Positions 44,600 through 57,115 are shown, counted from the stretch's first letter. The stretch: 64,000 nucleotides of DNA from Sepioteuthis lessoniana (GCA_963585895.1 OY757915.1:94190836-94254835); one strand, 5' to 3'. Numbers and translations are program-made. Notes: a model not told the origin generated them from the letters alone.

Positions 44600-45026
44600 A
44601 TAGTTACCGGATGTTGACCCAACAACGGCCAGTTTTAAACTAAGAAAATCATGGCTTCTGCGCATAGGCTCCGCGCATAGTCTATCCAAAATCCCCAGAA
44701 AATTCTCAGTTATAAAAAAAAGGTTTATTTTTCAACCAATCATTTTTTTCCACCAGTAGTATTTTCTGGAGCCGGTGTTTGAAGTTGGGAAGATATAAAT
44801 AGGCCAAGCAGAGGTCACACCGCAGTTGAAATGTGGCCATCCGAAGAGCGTCACCCGACAACACCATCCGACCAGATCAAAGCAACTGCTTGTCGCCGAA
44901 TAGACCCCCCCCATCAGCCGACCAGATATTTCATCCGCTTGTTAATTTTATCTATTCAATAAACAAAATAAACTAAATCTTCTCGTCAGTCTTATTTTTC
45001 TTGCAACCACACGTTTGTATATAACA
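44600..45026 (+). repeat. LTR-like promoter and poly(A) region
   Basis: It holds a TATA-like GATATAAATAGGCC (about 44803), then AATAAAC (44957) followed by a T-rich stretch. Possible ends are TGTTGACCC and TATAACACA. It lies just past the Gypsy fossil and may be its right LTR. It does not obviously match the sequence left of the primer-site motif at 41748, so ownership is open. Confidence 0.4.
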
Positions 45027-46190
45027 CATTGAATATTCCATCAAGGTTAATACGTCGTTAAACACAGAAACCAAACCAAATAAACGTGTATAGTTTAAAA
45101 GACTTTTTAAAAATTGAATGAATGTTTATTTGTAGATTTATATGAAAAGCTATCAAGAATAGAATATTTATAGGTACTGCTAATTATTAACGAGAAGGTA
45201 CTTAGCGTTGCACGTGTATTATAACAAATAGTATTATACAATTCTTTTTCTTTTTTTTTTAAATCAGAAAATAAATGGAGGGTGGACAATATTTATTGCA
45301 ACTGAATTAATAACATTTTTTTAAAAATTAACTTCAAATATTTTAACGAAATGTTCTTCAAGATTTGAAAATAAGATGACGGCATGTTTATAGTCTACCA
45401 ATGTTTTCTCTCCATTTCAGTGCAAAAAATTTTCTTGTATAAAAGTAATTTTCGCTTAAAATTTCTCAAATGCTTAAAAGGCTTTTAAAATACCCATTTA
45501 TTAAAAAAAAAAAGAAGAAAAAAAAACAGTTCTTAAAAAGCGAAACTTTATTTTTTATATGCTACATTTTTTACTTTCTTATTAAAGTAATTATATTTTT
45601 TTTTATTTAACGTTATAATGAACCTTTTTTTTTTCCCCCATTTTATTCAATCGTTTTTCCTTTTAATAAAAATATTTTACGCTTAAAATTGTAAAAGTTG
45701 AAATTTGTTTTTAAAGTAAGGAAAAGAGATTTTATTTTTCAGATTAAAGGAAAAGATTCTTTTTAAAAAGTTCATTGTTTACATTACATTTAACGAGACG
45801 TGGGTAGGAGAGTAAGTGATTTCCAGGAATGTCCAACTCCTACTCCTAACCTTGCCGACAAAATGAAAGTATGTGTCTTAGCTATTTGTGTTAGATTATT
45901 AATTCTATCTAAAAAAAAAGCAACTTGATAAAATCAGAGGGAGACTCATGTGATTCAAAAGCGAGAAAGCTTAGCTCGTAAACCATTGATAGTGAGTTTG
46001 ATTCTCCCAAGGTGTCCCATATTTCCGGCCTTGTGTTAAATCAAACTAAGCTTAGAAAATGATTGCTTGACAAATCTGAAGGAACGTTCTAATGATTAAA
46101 ATAATAGTCTGTTCCACACAAATTGAGTCTATTGCCATGCCAATGATCTCATGAAGCAATGTTTAAAACCATTAATTAAATGAAATGAAC
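45027..46190. other. AT-rich, no gene recognised
   Basis: Runs of A and T, no long frame. At about 45950-46020 a tRNA-like stretch (GCTTAGCTCGTAAACCATTG, then GAGTTTGATTCTCC) resembles the tandem unit at 57045-58170. Confidence 0.6.
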
Positions 46191-46196
46191 TTATGT

Positions 46197-46268
46197 GGCC
46201 TTGTGGCGCAACGGTAGCGCGTCTGACTCCAGATCAGAAGGTTGCGTGTTCAAATCACGTCGGGGTCA
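46197..46268 (+). tRNA. tRNA-Trp (CCA)
   Basis: 72 nt with all arms: GGCCTTG/CGGGGTC acceptor with three G-U pairs, D arm GCGC-AACGGTA-GCGC, anticodon stem TCTGA/TCAGA, loop CTCCAGA, T arm GCGTG-TTCAAAT-CACGT, discriminator A. A TTTT terminator is 18 bases downstream (about 46286). It is close to the animal tRNA-Trp consensus and differs from the array copies in the D loop, T stem and acceptor, so it is an independent locus on the opposite strand. A long (TA)n begins 34 bases past its end. Confidence 0.92.
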
Positions 46269-46300
46269 AACAAAATTTCGTGATACGTTTTCTCCTTTTA

Positions 46301-46411
<111 letters not shown>

Positions 46412-46467
46412 GATAGTGGAGCACCTCAAATGACGTAACACCAAACTTAACAAGCAAACGATTGATA

Positions 46468-46531
46468 GTGAGTTGAATTCTTGTTGGATGCTACTTATTT
46501 AATGAGGTATCCAACAAGAATTCAACTCACT
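46468..46531. repeat. Near-perfect hairpin
   Basis: AGTGAGTTGAATTCTTGTTG..AT and its complement form a stem of about 23 bp around a 19-base loop (GCTACTTATTTAATGAGGT). The arm sequence GAGTTGAATTCTTGTTGG also occurs in the tRNA-like tandem unit near 58035, so the hairpin is an inverted duplication of that repeat. Confidence 0.85.
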
Positions 46532-46704
46532 TGTCCCAAAGAAAACTAAGTTTAGTAAATGACTGTTGGCGTTATACAATTTGTAAGTTAATTTTCTTCT
46601 ACGAAAAATGTACCGGGATTTTATTATTTCATAATGGATATAATTAGTTTATATTAATAACTAGACTCTGCAACATCGAATTACAACACTTCTATAACTG
46701 AAAG

Positions 46705-47150
46705 TTAGCTGGTTGGTTGGTTGGGTTTTATGGGATAATGTAAGTTATTTAATGCAAAATACATTTTTAAACAAATCATTTCAATTTTAAACAATTCACT
46801 TTAGCATGAGTACACAGTTTAATTATCCAAAACATTTCTCTTTCAAGCTATTCAAACAGTTCTAATTCAGCCAATTCAGTTTAGTGTCAAAACTGTTCTA
46901 TATCAAATAATTCAGTCTAGCTTAAGTACAGTTTCAATGTCAAAAACAGTTCCATTTCAAACAAACCAGTTTAGCATGAGTACACAGTTTAAATTTTAGT
47001 ACACAGTTTAATTCTCAAAAACGTTCCTATTTCAAGCTATTTAATTTAGTCAAACAGCTCTGATTCAAACAATTCAGATTAGCATAAGTATGCAGTTAGT
47101 TCTATTTAACCTATAGATAGGGCCCTATAAGGTGCTACCACTCCAGGCCA
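46705..47150 (-). repeat. Element D copy, head truncated
   Basis: Tail at left (GGTTGGGTTTTATGGGATAA), at least six tandem units, and a fragment of the head (GGTGCTACCACTCCAGGCC) at right. Confidence 0.7.
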
Positions 47151-47539
47151 AATAGAAATAAAATAGAATTTTATTAACTTTGGTTTAGAAAGTTTGTCGG
47201 GGTTGTACTCATTTTGGGACAAGGATAAACACTCAAACACAAAAATAAACACAAACCAACCATGCCTTCACTCGGGTTTACCTTGAGTGGGTTATATCGA
47301 GCCGTTTGTTTTGTCCCATGGCGCCTCACCTCCAGCCAGTACCTGCTTTGCGGTGTAAAGTTGATAGCTTGACGCTTGAGGCGCCTCATTATGGAGAAGG
47401 CGGAAAGGACCAAGTATTTTTTAAATAGCCAAAAATGAATCTCTATTTGCGCATGGCTTCTGACAATAAAACGACCATGTCTCACATACTGGGTTAGTGG
47501 GAAGTAGGTTCAATATCCACACACATTTAGTTTTCGTGT

Positions 47540-47892
47540 GTGTGTGTCTAATACAATTTTCCGCTTCTTTCCTTTTTTTCCTTCCTTTCTCTCTCCCCTC
47601 TTCTCTTATTGACCGCCTACTCTTATTGCTTTCTTTTCTCTCCTTCCCATCTTGTCTTTCTTTGTTCTTTCCTTTCTCTTCTTTCTTTTATGAAGCATTT
47701 GCATAAGTTAAAATACGCAATGAATTTTTTTCTTTTTTCCCAAAATCCGCACCGCACTTCCTTATTATCATTCAATTTACATTTTCTATTTTTTGTTCTT
47801 TTCTTTTTCTTTTTCTTTTTGTTGTTTTTGTTTTTGTCACTTTGACCCCCATACACACACACATTCTCTTTCTCGCTCTTTCTTTCTTTCTT

Positions 47893-47940
<48 letters not shown>

Positions 47941-48087
47941 AATTTTCCCTTTAACTCTATCACTTCTTCTCTCTTTCCCCATTTATTTTGTTTTTTCGAT
48001 TCTATTTCTTTTTCCTTGCTCTATCATTACATTTCGCCACTTCTCTGTCTCTCTCTGTCTCTTTGTCTCTCCGTCTCTCTCTGTCTC

Positions 48088-48149
<62 letters not shown>

Positions 48150-48260
48150 GTTCTTTCTTTCATCTTTTCGGACAGTTTTATTTCCATATTTTACTGCTAC
48201 CAAATACTTAATTAATGTTAAGTCCTTTCTTTCTTTCTTTCTTGCTTTCTTGCTTTTAAA
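47540..48260. repeat. CT-rich low-complexity block
   Basis: Polypyrimidine sequence with (CT)n at 47900-47938 and 48092-48148 and (CTTT)n elsewhere. Serine-leucine and arginine-glutamate frames (up to 171 codons) across it are composition artefacts. The 47160-47490 stretch before it is unassigned. Confidence 0.9.
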
Positions 48261-48439
48261 AACCAGTTATGTAATTATACAGCTCATTTTAATAGCTTTC
48301 CTTTTCGCATTGACTACTAATACACATAATGCGATGGAGCCAAACACTCTCCACTGATATCTGTTACTCGCTAAATAAACACAAAGTAAAGTAACTGTTC
48401 GTTCTATTCATTATCTCTCTATCCATCTACCTACTAAAT

Positions 48440-49045
48440 AGCTGTCCATCGTATTCGATGATGATGTCCCTCTAATTTTTTTCTTCCAGTTTTTTTTTTC
48501 ATTTTTAGACAAGTATTGTTAATTGCCTAAAACGATGTTCGTGACCCTTCAGTTTCTTTTGATAATGTCCTTATGTCTAAGTTTTGGTCTCCCTGTTTAA
48601 TGTAACTCTTCTCAAAGTTAAGTCTACGTGATCTATTTTGGCCGTCTGCTGTATTCAAGTCTGTTTAAATAACCAGCCCATCTTAGTTTGCGTTGGGTGT
48701 GTATATCGTGTATGTATATGGATTATAGATTTCTCCCGAATTAATTTATTCGGGATATGTTGTCACCACTTAATATTTAGTATTTTTCTCAAGTGACGCA
48801 TCATATGGACGTGAATTTTTGGGGTATTCGCGTTTGTATACCATCCATTTTTCTGCGCTGTACAGAAGAGTTGACAGAACTATGCACATTTAGTTTTCAT
48901 GGAGAGGTCTTCGTTGAGCCAGATTTGCTTCCTCAGCCCACCAAAGGTTTTGGAAGTATTTGACATTCATGCATTTAGTTCCGTTTCTAGTCTGTTGTTA
49001 TCGACTGTGGAACCTAGATATTCGAATTTGTTTACTTTAAAACCT
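48440..49045 (-). mobile_element. LINE reverse-transcriptase C-terminal relic
   Basis: In minus sense it keeps LLYSAEKWMVYKR-like, then KLRWAGYLNRLEYSRRPKQ-like segments, as in RTE/L1-type C termini (LLYGCETWT and RWAGHV). Several stops and frame changes. It belongs to a different subfamily from the six-member RTE set; the 3' end carries a short GATGATG run near 48460. Confidence 0.55.
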
Positions 49046-49058
49046 ACATACCTGCCTA

Positions 49059-49105
<47 letters not shown>

Positions 49106-49156
49106 GTATACGAGATTTATTCGATGAAAAGGTAAATATCACCTAAGGAGTTGGTA

Positions 49157-49290
49157 ATGTTATATAGTTGCGGAAGGATTTTTTTTACATTATCATTTTT
49201 TGTTTTGTATATCTTACCTTTCGGTTTAGTAAGGCTGAGAACCTTTCGGCTTAGTGCATGGGTTAGTTAGGTGCACACATTGAGTGCAGG
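49157..49290 (+). mobile_element. Type 2 LTR fragment
   Basis: Starts TGTTATATAGTTGCGG, matching the TGTTATATAATTAA end of the 57500 LTR. It then carries the AAGGTTCTCAGCC-complement block found at about 34380-34400. Only the first 130 bp are present. Confidence 0.55.
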
Positions 49291-49321
49291 AGTTGGGAAT
49301 TTGAAAAAAACAGTGAGTTGA

Positions 49322-49605
49322 GATTTGTCCTCGTGGTGTAATGGTTAAAGCGATGGACTGCGGAATCGTAATAAGCGAGTTCGAACTCCAGTTGCGCTAT
49401 TACGGTCACTTTCAAGCAAATACCCTTGGGAAAGGTATGAACCCCCTTATCCTCCCAGCTATGGGTTAAATAGTACTGGCTTTGGCATTAAATAACCTAT
49501 AAAGGTTGATATGCCATTAAACAACCAAACCAAACCATAAACAAGATTTGGCATGAAATAACCCATAAGAGGTTGATATGCCATAAAACCCAACGAACCA
49601 AATAG
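49322..49605 (+). repeat. SINE-B with tandem tails
   Basis: The tRNA-like head (TCCTCGTGGTGTAATGGTTA, B box GAGTTCGAACTCC) is followed by the body and two successive tails (to about 49530 and about 49600). Both end in ATGCCAT(A/T)AAAC-CAAAC. Tandem tails are also seen on the LINE at 20792. Confidence 0.8.
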
Positions 49606-49739
49606 CTCGTTCAGTCTGTAACTGAATGATAATTTTGAATGGTTTGTAATCACGCTGAATATTATTTCTTTATCATTCAAACATATTCTCAATATAACGG
49701 AAATAACAACAGAATGCACATGTGTTCTAATATTTATTT

Positions 49740-50040
49740 TTGATATTGGTCGGTTGTATTTTATGACATATCAAACTTTGTAGGTTATTTAATGTCAAAT
49801 TTTGTTCATACATATATCAAATATATGATTTGTAAACGAATAGTCTGTAGGTAGCATTTTAAACAAGCCAAAGATCTTTTTCTCCTCACAGTTAATTTGT
49901 TTCAAGTATTGCTATCTAACACAAACAATACCATTTAATATTGATAATCTGTTTGCTCATTGTTAGATGGTTTCAAACATTAGAATCCTTCACACTTTCT
50001 TAAATACAATCATCAATCTTATCTGACTGCTGTATCGAAG
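49740..50040 (-). repeat. Element D tail and tandem units
   Basis: Partial copy: TTGTATTTTATGACATATCA tail, then tandem units that fade out. It closely resembles the left part of 50790-51265, so the two may be a duplication of about 1 kb spacing (shared preceding sequence TGTTCTAATATTTATTTTTG). Confidence 0.65.
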
Positions 50041-50459
50041 TATTGTTATTATTTACACTATTTATAAGTCTTAAACTATAAAATAAATTTTTTAAAAAAA
50101 TGCAAAATCACTGAACATAAAGATTATTTTATTTATATTTAATAAACCTAATTTGAAACTTTACAATTCTTCATTTTTCTTTTTACAATTTCCAGATTCA
50201 AATTTTATCGATAAAATAAAAATAATAATAATAAATGAAACTTCAAATATTTCTTTTTTACAATTTATTATTTTTCAAATTATTTACAATTTTCCATTTT
50301 TTTTCCAAAAAATTATTTTCAATAACCTAAACATGTCAAAAATAATTATTAGCAAAAATGATTATTAAGAAATAATTAATAAAAAAATATGATTTAAAAA
50401 AGTCCTGGAATTAATAAATCATATCGCAAATAGAAGTAAAGATTACTTCCCTTTATTAT

Positions 50460-50486
50460 TTGACATCAACACACACACACACACGC

Positions 50487-50547
<61 letters not shown>

Positions 50548-50626
50548 TGTGTATGTGTATTACTTTATTTTATTATATATTTCTATAGTATTCATCACAC
50601 ACACACACACACACATACACACACAC

Positions 50627-50660
<34 letters not shown>
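50460..50660. repeat. (CA)n and (TA)n microsatellite cluster
   Basis: Two (CA)n-(TA)n pairs about 120 bp apart, each followed by ATTTTATT-TATATATTTCTAT, so the cluster is itself duplicated. Confidence 0.9.
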
Positions 50661-50662
<2 letters not shown>

Positions 50663-50789
50663 ATTTCCTTATATATTTCTATTATAATTATATACATGGT
50701 CTCGCTAAAATATTTTCAGTGTTATTTAATCTTTCAATTAGTTTTGCTCACGCCATAGAATATGTTGTCAATATGTACATGTTTGTTCT

Positions 50790-51265
50790 AATATTTATTT
50801 TTGATATTGGCCGGTTGTATTTTATGACATATCAAACCTTGTAGGTTATTTAATGTCAAATCCTGTTCATACATATATTAAATATATATGATTTGTAAAC
50901 GAATAGTCTGTGGGTAACATTTTAAACAAGTCAAAGATCTTTTTCTCCACACAGTTAAATGGTTTCAAGTACTGCTATCTAACACAAATAATACCATTTA
51001 ATATTGATTATCTGTTTGCACATTGTTAGATGGTTTCAAACATCGCTATGTAACACTAACAATTCAATTTAATATCAGTCACTCGTTTGCGCACAGTTAA
51101 ATGATTAAACAGTTCTTTCTATTTGACCTATAGATGGGGCCCTAACAGGTACTACCACTCCGGGTCAGAGTAGACCTGGAAGCAATTGTAATAAAGAGGT
51201 ATTCCATATTCCTCAAAGCTGCAGGACTAGAACCCTACCATCGGATGCAGCTTAGTGTCATACCC
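50790..51265 (-). repeat. Element D copy
   Basis: Tail, five tandem units and most of the head (GGTACTACCACTCCGGGTC). From 51270 to 52420 the sequence is AT-rich with no recognised gene; a minus-strand frame of 91 codons at 52104-52379 has no family features. Confidence 0.7.
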
Positions 51266-52594
51266 AGGACGCTTTATTTTTGAGAGGAAGTATCACTATA
51301 CCAACTGAAATTCCTCTACTTATCTTGATGACGGATTTCATGGGGAAGCAAATTATTGTTCAAAGTATAATAATGAATGATTGACAAAATAACAAAAAGA
51401 TTCTCTTCTCACGAGCTCCTGGCAAACGAAGCGTAGCATGGAAACAAAGCCAGCGTTTAGTATTTTTCTTTTCTTTCTTTCTTTTTTCATGCGAATTGAA
51501 TATAAACTAGGTCAATTATGATGAAAGCAAAGAAAAGTGAAGTTTGAATCTATTATGTTTGTGTTAAAGAAACTATGTGTTTGTACACGTGAAAAATGTG
51601 TATACATTACTATATTATTTCATTTCATAATCTATTTCTATTATGTTTATGTGTACGAGCTAACAACAAAGTGTTTCAATGTTATCTAATCTTTTCGGGC
51701 GAATAAAATAATCTTTTAACCTGTTGAATTGAAACTTAAGCCGTTCGGAATTGATTTGTGTGAAAAACGTTTTATTCTATTTCTCCATTGTTATGGAATT
51801 TTTAAAAAAAAGTTTTATGTTATAAAATAACGATGGGTGGCTTATTAGTTTATGGTGTGAGTTATAAAGGCATGAACTGCGAAATTACAGTTTTATTCAT
51901 TTACAATTCAAACTTTTTAAAGCTTTTATACTCGGTGTGAAGTCTCTGACTATTGTTCTATTCATTTTTTGTTTTGCTTTGTTTTGCTTTGTTTGTTTGT
52001 TTGTTTTCGTTTTTGCTTTTGTTTTGTTATTATATTTTTTATTCAATCCAAGAAGTTTAGCATTTTTTTTATTGAGAAATTGAGAAGATCGCACATCGTG
52101 CACTCATTCGCTAAACTCTTTATTAAATGGGTTATCTTCTGTAGAAATCCATGAGGACATGATGGCTACACATGGGGGAAAATGCTCCTTCCTTCTGTAT
52201 GGGGTAGGAAATGGGCATCTGAATTCGAGTAGGGTTTGGAAAGCTTGGAAAATGAACTCAGAGAACGAAGAAGGTTCCCCACAGTTAATACTCCGAAAAA
52301 ATTGACAAACATCTCGAAATGATAATGGGAGGTCGACGAATAAATTAGCATTATACTGCCATAAAGTTGAGAATTTCAAAATAACGTTTTGGGGAAATTA
52401 TTAATTGCTATCTTGCAATAAAGAAGTTCTCAACTTCTTGGGTACCAGAACGTCTTTATCCTGATCAGAAGAGGCTCCGGCATAACATGGCAAGGAATCA
52501 TCTCGTGTTTTTAAGTCTGATCGAGAAGGATTTCTACGATGATTTATTATCGTGAATGAGGCTTGGATCTGCCACTATAAGATAGAGACTGAAA

Positions 52595-53036
52595 CCCAAT
52601 AAACAAAACACATTAGTCAAAACAATAAAATCCAAGACAAAACACATTTGTCTTGGATTTTATTGTTTTGTCTAAACATATTAGCCGAAACAATAAAATC
52701 CAGTAGATAAAACACATCAATCAAAACAATTAAATCCAAGACGAAACACATTAATCAAAACAATAAAATCCAGTAGAAGAAACAAATTAATCAAAACAAT
52801 AAAATTCAAGACAACACAATAGTCAAAACAATAAAATCCAGTAGATAAAACACATTAATCAAAACAATGAAATCCAAGACAAAACACATTAGCCAAAACA
52901 ATAAAATCTAGTAGACAAAACACATTAGCCAAAACAACAAAATCCAGAATACAATCCACATAAGTCAAAATAATAAAATCCAAGACAAAACACATTAGAC
53001 AAAACAATAAAATCCAAGACAAAACACATTGTTTTG
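52595..53036. repeat. Minisatellite of about 33 bp
   Basis: About 12 units of CAAAACAATAAAATCC-AGAC-AAAACACATTAG. One unit near 52645-52675 is inverted, forming a local hairpin with its neighbour. Related units reappear at 53670-53730 beyond the element D, so the satellite existed before D inserted. Confidence 0.85.
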
Positions 53037-53640
53037 TGGCTCTGTCGGTTGTAGCTGCGGAATAGACCTAGTGCTTCTCCGCTAAGGGGTAAAACTTCCC
53101 CAACGAGTGTCCTAGTTATGACTCTAAACAATCTAATGGAGAGGCACAAGTAATGTTTGAGCTTTAGGGAATACGGAGTACGTCTTCGTTGCTATCTCTC
53201 CCAGGTCTACAGTGGCGCGGATTTGTACTTCCTGATATGGCCCTCTCTATACGTCAAATAGAACTCTTTGAGATTTAAACTGTGTATTTATTCTAAACTG
53301 GATTGTTAGAAATAGGCCTGGTTTTACATTTAACTGTGTGTAAACAAAAAAACTGTTCTTATACTAAAGTGAATTGTTTGAAATAGAACTGTTTAATACA
53401 TAGCAATACTCGAAAACATTAAACTATGTCCAAACAACAGATAAATAATAAATAGAATTAAACGTATTTGATGGAAATAAGTGAAACCATTTATCTGTGT
53501 GAAAAAAAGTGAGCTCATTCTCGTTTAAAGATGCTATCTACAAAATGTGTTTAGAAATCATATGTATAAAAAGTATTTGGAATTAAATGGCCTATATAAT
53601 GGTTGATATATCATAAAACCAAACCAAACCAAACCAAATT
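53037..53640 (+). repeat. Element D copy, full length
   Basis: Begins at GGCTCTGTCGGTTGTAGCTG and ends with GGTTGATATATCATAAAACC then AAACC repeats. It is the clearest plus-strand copy and is embedded in the minisatellite. Confidence 0.75.
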
Positions 53641-54355
53641 AAATTATTATTGTTATGATTAATGTATTTTGTCGATTGGATTTTATCCAAGAGATAAAAC
53701 AAAATAGCCAAAACAATAGACGCGTATAGAACTTTCAGTTCCAAAGAAGGCCAAGTCATAAATTTCTACTATGAAGGTGATCGTCTCTGTTTTGGGGAAT
53801 GCAGAAAGGGTTCGGCTCATGTACTACCCGCAAAAGATCAAACTGTCACCGGTACCTACGATGTTAATCTCTTGTCGAACATTAATAAAAACCAACGTAG
53901 AAAATTGGTTGTAGAGGTACTCTTCCACCAATACAACGCTCCAGCTCTCAAATAAGATGTGACCCTCGGTGCTATTTCAGATTACTGCTTCGAACTTTCT
54001 GAACTTCCAAAACATATTCATTTCTGATTTTGCCCTATCAGACTTCTATCTATTTTCTAGATAAGCAAATTAGCTCAGTGGTCATCATTTTGTCACGGTC
54101 AATGACCTCATTGATTCTGTGGACCTCTGTTTAGAGGACCAACATGCTACCTTCTGCAAAAGAGAAATCCAGAAGCTCCAGTACCACCGAATAAAGTGTA
54201 TGAACGAAGACTATTCTGAAAAATGAAAATAAATGTTTATACCTCTAGTGACGAACTTACCAATTGATCCTCATATAAACTTCTTTTCTTTAATTTTTAA
54301 AACATCGTCTAATATATTAAATTGCATTTAATTTTTCTTCCATAGTTTAGAATGG

Positions 54356-54372
54356 GTTCAGTACGTCTTAAG

Positions 54373-54419
<47 letters not shown>

Positions 54420-54685
54420 CTTTCAGAGTTTTTCACATCAGCGTTAGCTGATGGTTTTTCACTGGAGTTTGAGTGACAGCAAGTCTCCTCAAGTCTCCAG
54501 GACTATTCTCAGTATTCTGGCCGTTCTCAATAATGTTGTCGTTTGTATGGTATCCACTCGTCCGCCAACTTCCAAGTCATCCAGGTATTATGATAGTCCT
54601 TTAGTTACTGTGCCAAAAGCTCCAATCACAATTGGCATAATTGTCAACTTCATGTTCAATAGTTTTTTTCAGTTCTCTATATCAT
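54356..54685 (-). mobile_element. LINE 3' end with (TTA)n tail
   Basis: The left edge is (TTA)n (54375-54419), an (AAT)n/(TAA)n tail in minus sense. Next to it the minus strand encodes VTVIPIVIGA-like and LEDLE-like segments, as at 60270-60400. It is the C terminus of a LINE whose clade I cannot name with confidence. Confidence 0.65.
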
Positions 54686-54964
54686 CCCTGCTGTTCCTTT
54701 ACAAGGATGGCTTTGGTATTTAATAACCTTAGAAGGTTGATATACCATTATGGAAATATATTTCATAGCATAAACATTATTAAAAACTCTGTCTGTGAAG
54801 GTGTTTATCTAAGAAATGTATTGAGAAAAGAAATTAAACTTTTTCGAAATCATTTGTATCGTCTTATCGACTAGTTAATAAAATTCGTCTCTTTCAAAAT
54901 AACACCAACTCCATTTTTAACGTTTTTTTTCCTGTTGTGAAATACGTCCTGGAAGATGTTTTAA

Positions 54965-55385
54965 GGTCCCCATAGCATATTTTCGTCAATCTCTTCTTTC
55001 CTCTGAATCAACGACTTTTTAAGGGAAATTTCAGCTTGATTTTTTTAAATATCCCCACAGGGAAATTTTGGAGAGTATGTATCTACCCAATCTCTCCATG
55101 ATAAGCAGAATGTGACACAAGGTAATTTACTCAAGTAGAGTAAAGCTGGTTTGAATTCCAAGTTTTTCTTCTCCTAGACTGGTTGCTGAACGTAAAGAGA
55201 CCAGTCTCCCCTATTGTTTTATCCACGGCTGGGTGCAAAGCAAATTTGGAATCTAGAACAACAGTTTTGGATTGCGTTCAAAAAATCGTATAAAAAGGAT
55301 TGAGCCCAGGTTACATTGCGTATTTTCGTCTATCTCTTCTTTCCTCTGAATCATCTGTCTTTAGCGTGAATTTCAGTTTGAAGGA
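54965..55385. repeat. Direct repeat pair around a SINE-A relic
   Basis: A roughly 75-bp segment (ATTTTCGTC-ATCTCTTCTTTCCTCTGAATCA in each) occurs at 54975-55045 and 55319-55385. Between them, 55085-55240, is a decayed minus-sense SINE-A (CTTCTCCTAGACTGGTTGC). 55385-55660 holds nothing recognised. Confidence 0.6.
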
Positions 55386-55659
55386 TTAAAAGAATAACCA
55401 CACGAAACAAATTTGCAGAGTAGGACGACTAGAAAGCGAAATTAGCGACGTACTTTGCTAAAATCTTTCAATTTGACGATTATCCAATAAGTTGGAAAAT
55501 GATCTAGCTTTGCGATCATCTTTATTGAAGGTTCTTCCTGATTTGAAACGTTGGTACCACTTGTGATATTACGTACGGTTCAAACAATCTTTCCTGCAGT
55601 TCTCTTTCAGAATTGAAAGTATTTCCTATTTTGCTGCTGCGTGTTCCTTTGAACAAATC

Positions 55660-55965
55660 CTGGAATTAAGACCGTCCAAAACAGCAACTGCGCGGCCATT
55701 TGCCTACGAACTTGCAGACCATCAAACTAAGAACAGCAAGACATACTGGGCATTGCGGATGAAGTGAGGAGGACATCATAATTGACGTACGACCATGGAT
55801 TCCTACACATGAACTCAGCAATACTGGCCGACCAGCAAAAACGGACATTGGAAGCTGTCTAGAAGACTTACCAAGAGCAATTACGATTAGAGATGGATGG
55901 TGAGAGAGAGAGTCAAAAACATCCATACTGTCATCACGCATCGATAATGACGATGATGATGTTAA
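55660..55965 (+). mobile_element. RTE-like LINE, decayed 3' end
   Basis: Matches the last third of the 41893 fragment in plus sense: RTARHTGHCG-like, then HGLLRSAILADQQ-like and WMVRERVKN-like in shifted frames, ending at a (GAT)n run (55950-55965). Heavily degraded. Confidence 0.6.
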
Positions 55966-56169
55966 GGTTTGAAACTGTTTTTCTTGATCGAATCCTAATT
56001 AATCACATGAATTATTACGCCCATAAATTTTAGTGTTGATTTGTAATAAAAAAAAAATTCATTTTGAATGTAACCAAAGACAAATGATAATTTTTATATC
56101 TTTCCGTCGAAGCCATTGGCTGAGCTTTAGAATTACAACGGACATTTTGCTGTTAAATGATACAGGCTA

Positions 56170-56396
56170 TAAAAAGCGGTTTGTTTATTGGCATATTAAC
56201 CTTCATAGGTTATTCAATACCAAAGCCAATCTTGTAGAAGAACAGTAGCAGTACGATTTAACCTATGAATGGGGAGATAGAGAGTTTCATACCATTCCAA
56301 TGATATTTGACCAAAAGTGAACGTAATAGCTCAAACTCGCTTATTTTGAGACAGTAGTCTAGCATTTTAACGATTATGCCACAGGGATTCCAACAC
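56170..56396 (-). repeat. SINE-B copy
   Basis: Tail at left (GGTTTGTTTATTGGCATATT), body, and tRNA-like head at right ending GATTATGCCACAGGGATTCC. Diverged. Confidence 0.65.
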
Positions 56397-56424
56397 CTTG
56401 AACGGACTACCACGCAGTAATTAT

Positions 56425-56985
56425 TTGTTTTCTTGGTTGTTTGTTTGGGTTTTAAGGCATATCAACCTTTGCAGGTTATTTAATGCCAAATCCATTTTTA
56501 ATTCAAATAATCAGTTCTATTTCAAACAATTCAGTTTAGCACAAGTACACGGTTTAATTGTCAAAAACGTTTCTATTTCAAGCTATTCAATTTAGTCAAA
56601 GAGTTCTAATTCAAACAATTCAATTTAGTATAAGTGTAGTTTTTACTGACACACAATTAAATGTTAAAACAGTTCTAGTTCAAACTATTCAATTTAGCAT
56701 AAATACAGCTTCAATGAAAAAACTGTTTCATTTTTAAAAAATCAGTTTAGCATAAGTACATAGTTTAAATGTACAAAGACTTCTATTTCCAGCAATTAGC
56801 ATAAGTACGCAGTTTAAATCTCAAAACAGTTTTATTTTAAGCAATTCAATTAGGCATAAGTACGCATAAGGAACCACACCATCAGATTGTTTAGTGTTAT
56901 ATCAGGACACTCGTTGGGGGGGGGTATTACTCCTCTGGAGAGATGCAGTCGGTGTATTCTACAGCCCCGGCCGACTGGACATGCA
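56425..56985 (-). repeat. Element D copy
   Basis: Tail (GTTTTAAGGCATATCAACC), six or more tandem units, and a head ending CCCCGGCCGACTGG. The ACCACTCC..CTCCAGC portion of the head is missing. Confidence 0.75.
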
Positions 56986-57115
56986 GTAATTATTCTGGGA
57001 GGCTAGCTTACAAAACATTATACCAGTACAAAATATTCAGAATCAATAGAACAAAAGATTAATCAATGTCGTCATTTGTTAATCGTATCTTACTCTAGCT
57101 CAGGGTTAGAAATAT

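Larger units (their letters stand above)
52430..54245 (+). mobile_element. mariner transposase relic, split by other repeats
   Basis: 52440-52600 reads as the mariner middle region (DQKRLRHNMARNHLVF, then a MDEAW-like NEAWICHYKIETETQ). 53740-54240 resumes at a later point with TYDVNLLSNI, FHQYNAPAL (for FHQDNAPAH) and SDFYLFSR (for SDYFLFP). In between lie a minisatellite and an element D. Of the catalytic D,D34D residues, the first is replaced by N, the second by Y, while the SDF aspartate is kept; several stops break it. TIRs were not found. Confidence 0.7.

Noticed and set aside
47174-47485. 103-codon minus-strand frame
   Set aside because: Composition is ordinary but there is no homology cue, splice context or repeated occurrence to support a gene.
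47623-48357. Frames of up to 171 codons rich in Ser-Leu or Arg-Glu
   Set aside because: They cover (CT)n and (CTTT)n low-complexity DNA and have no conserved features.
52104-52379. 91-codon minus-strand frame
   Set aside because: No recognisable domain; length is within chance expectation for this window.
52595-53036. CRISPR-like short repeats
   Set aside because: Units are contiguous, without unique spacers; it is a minisatellite.
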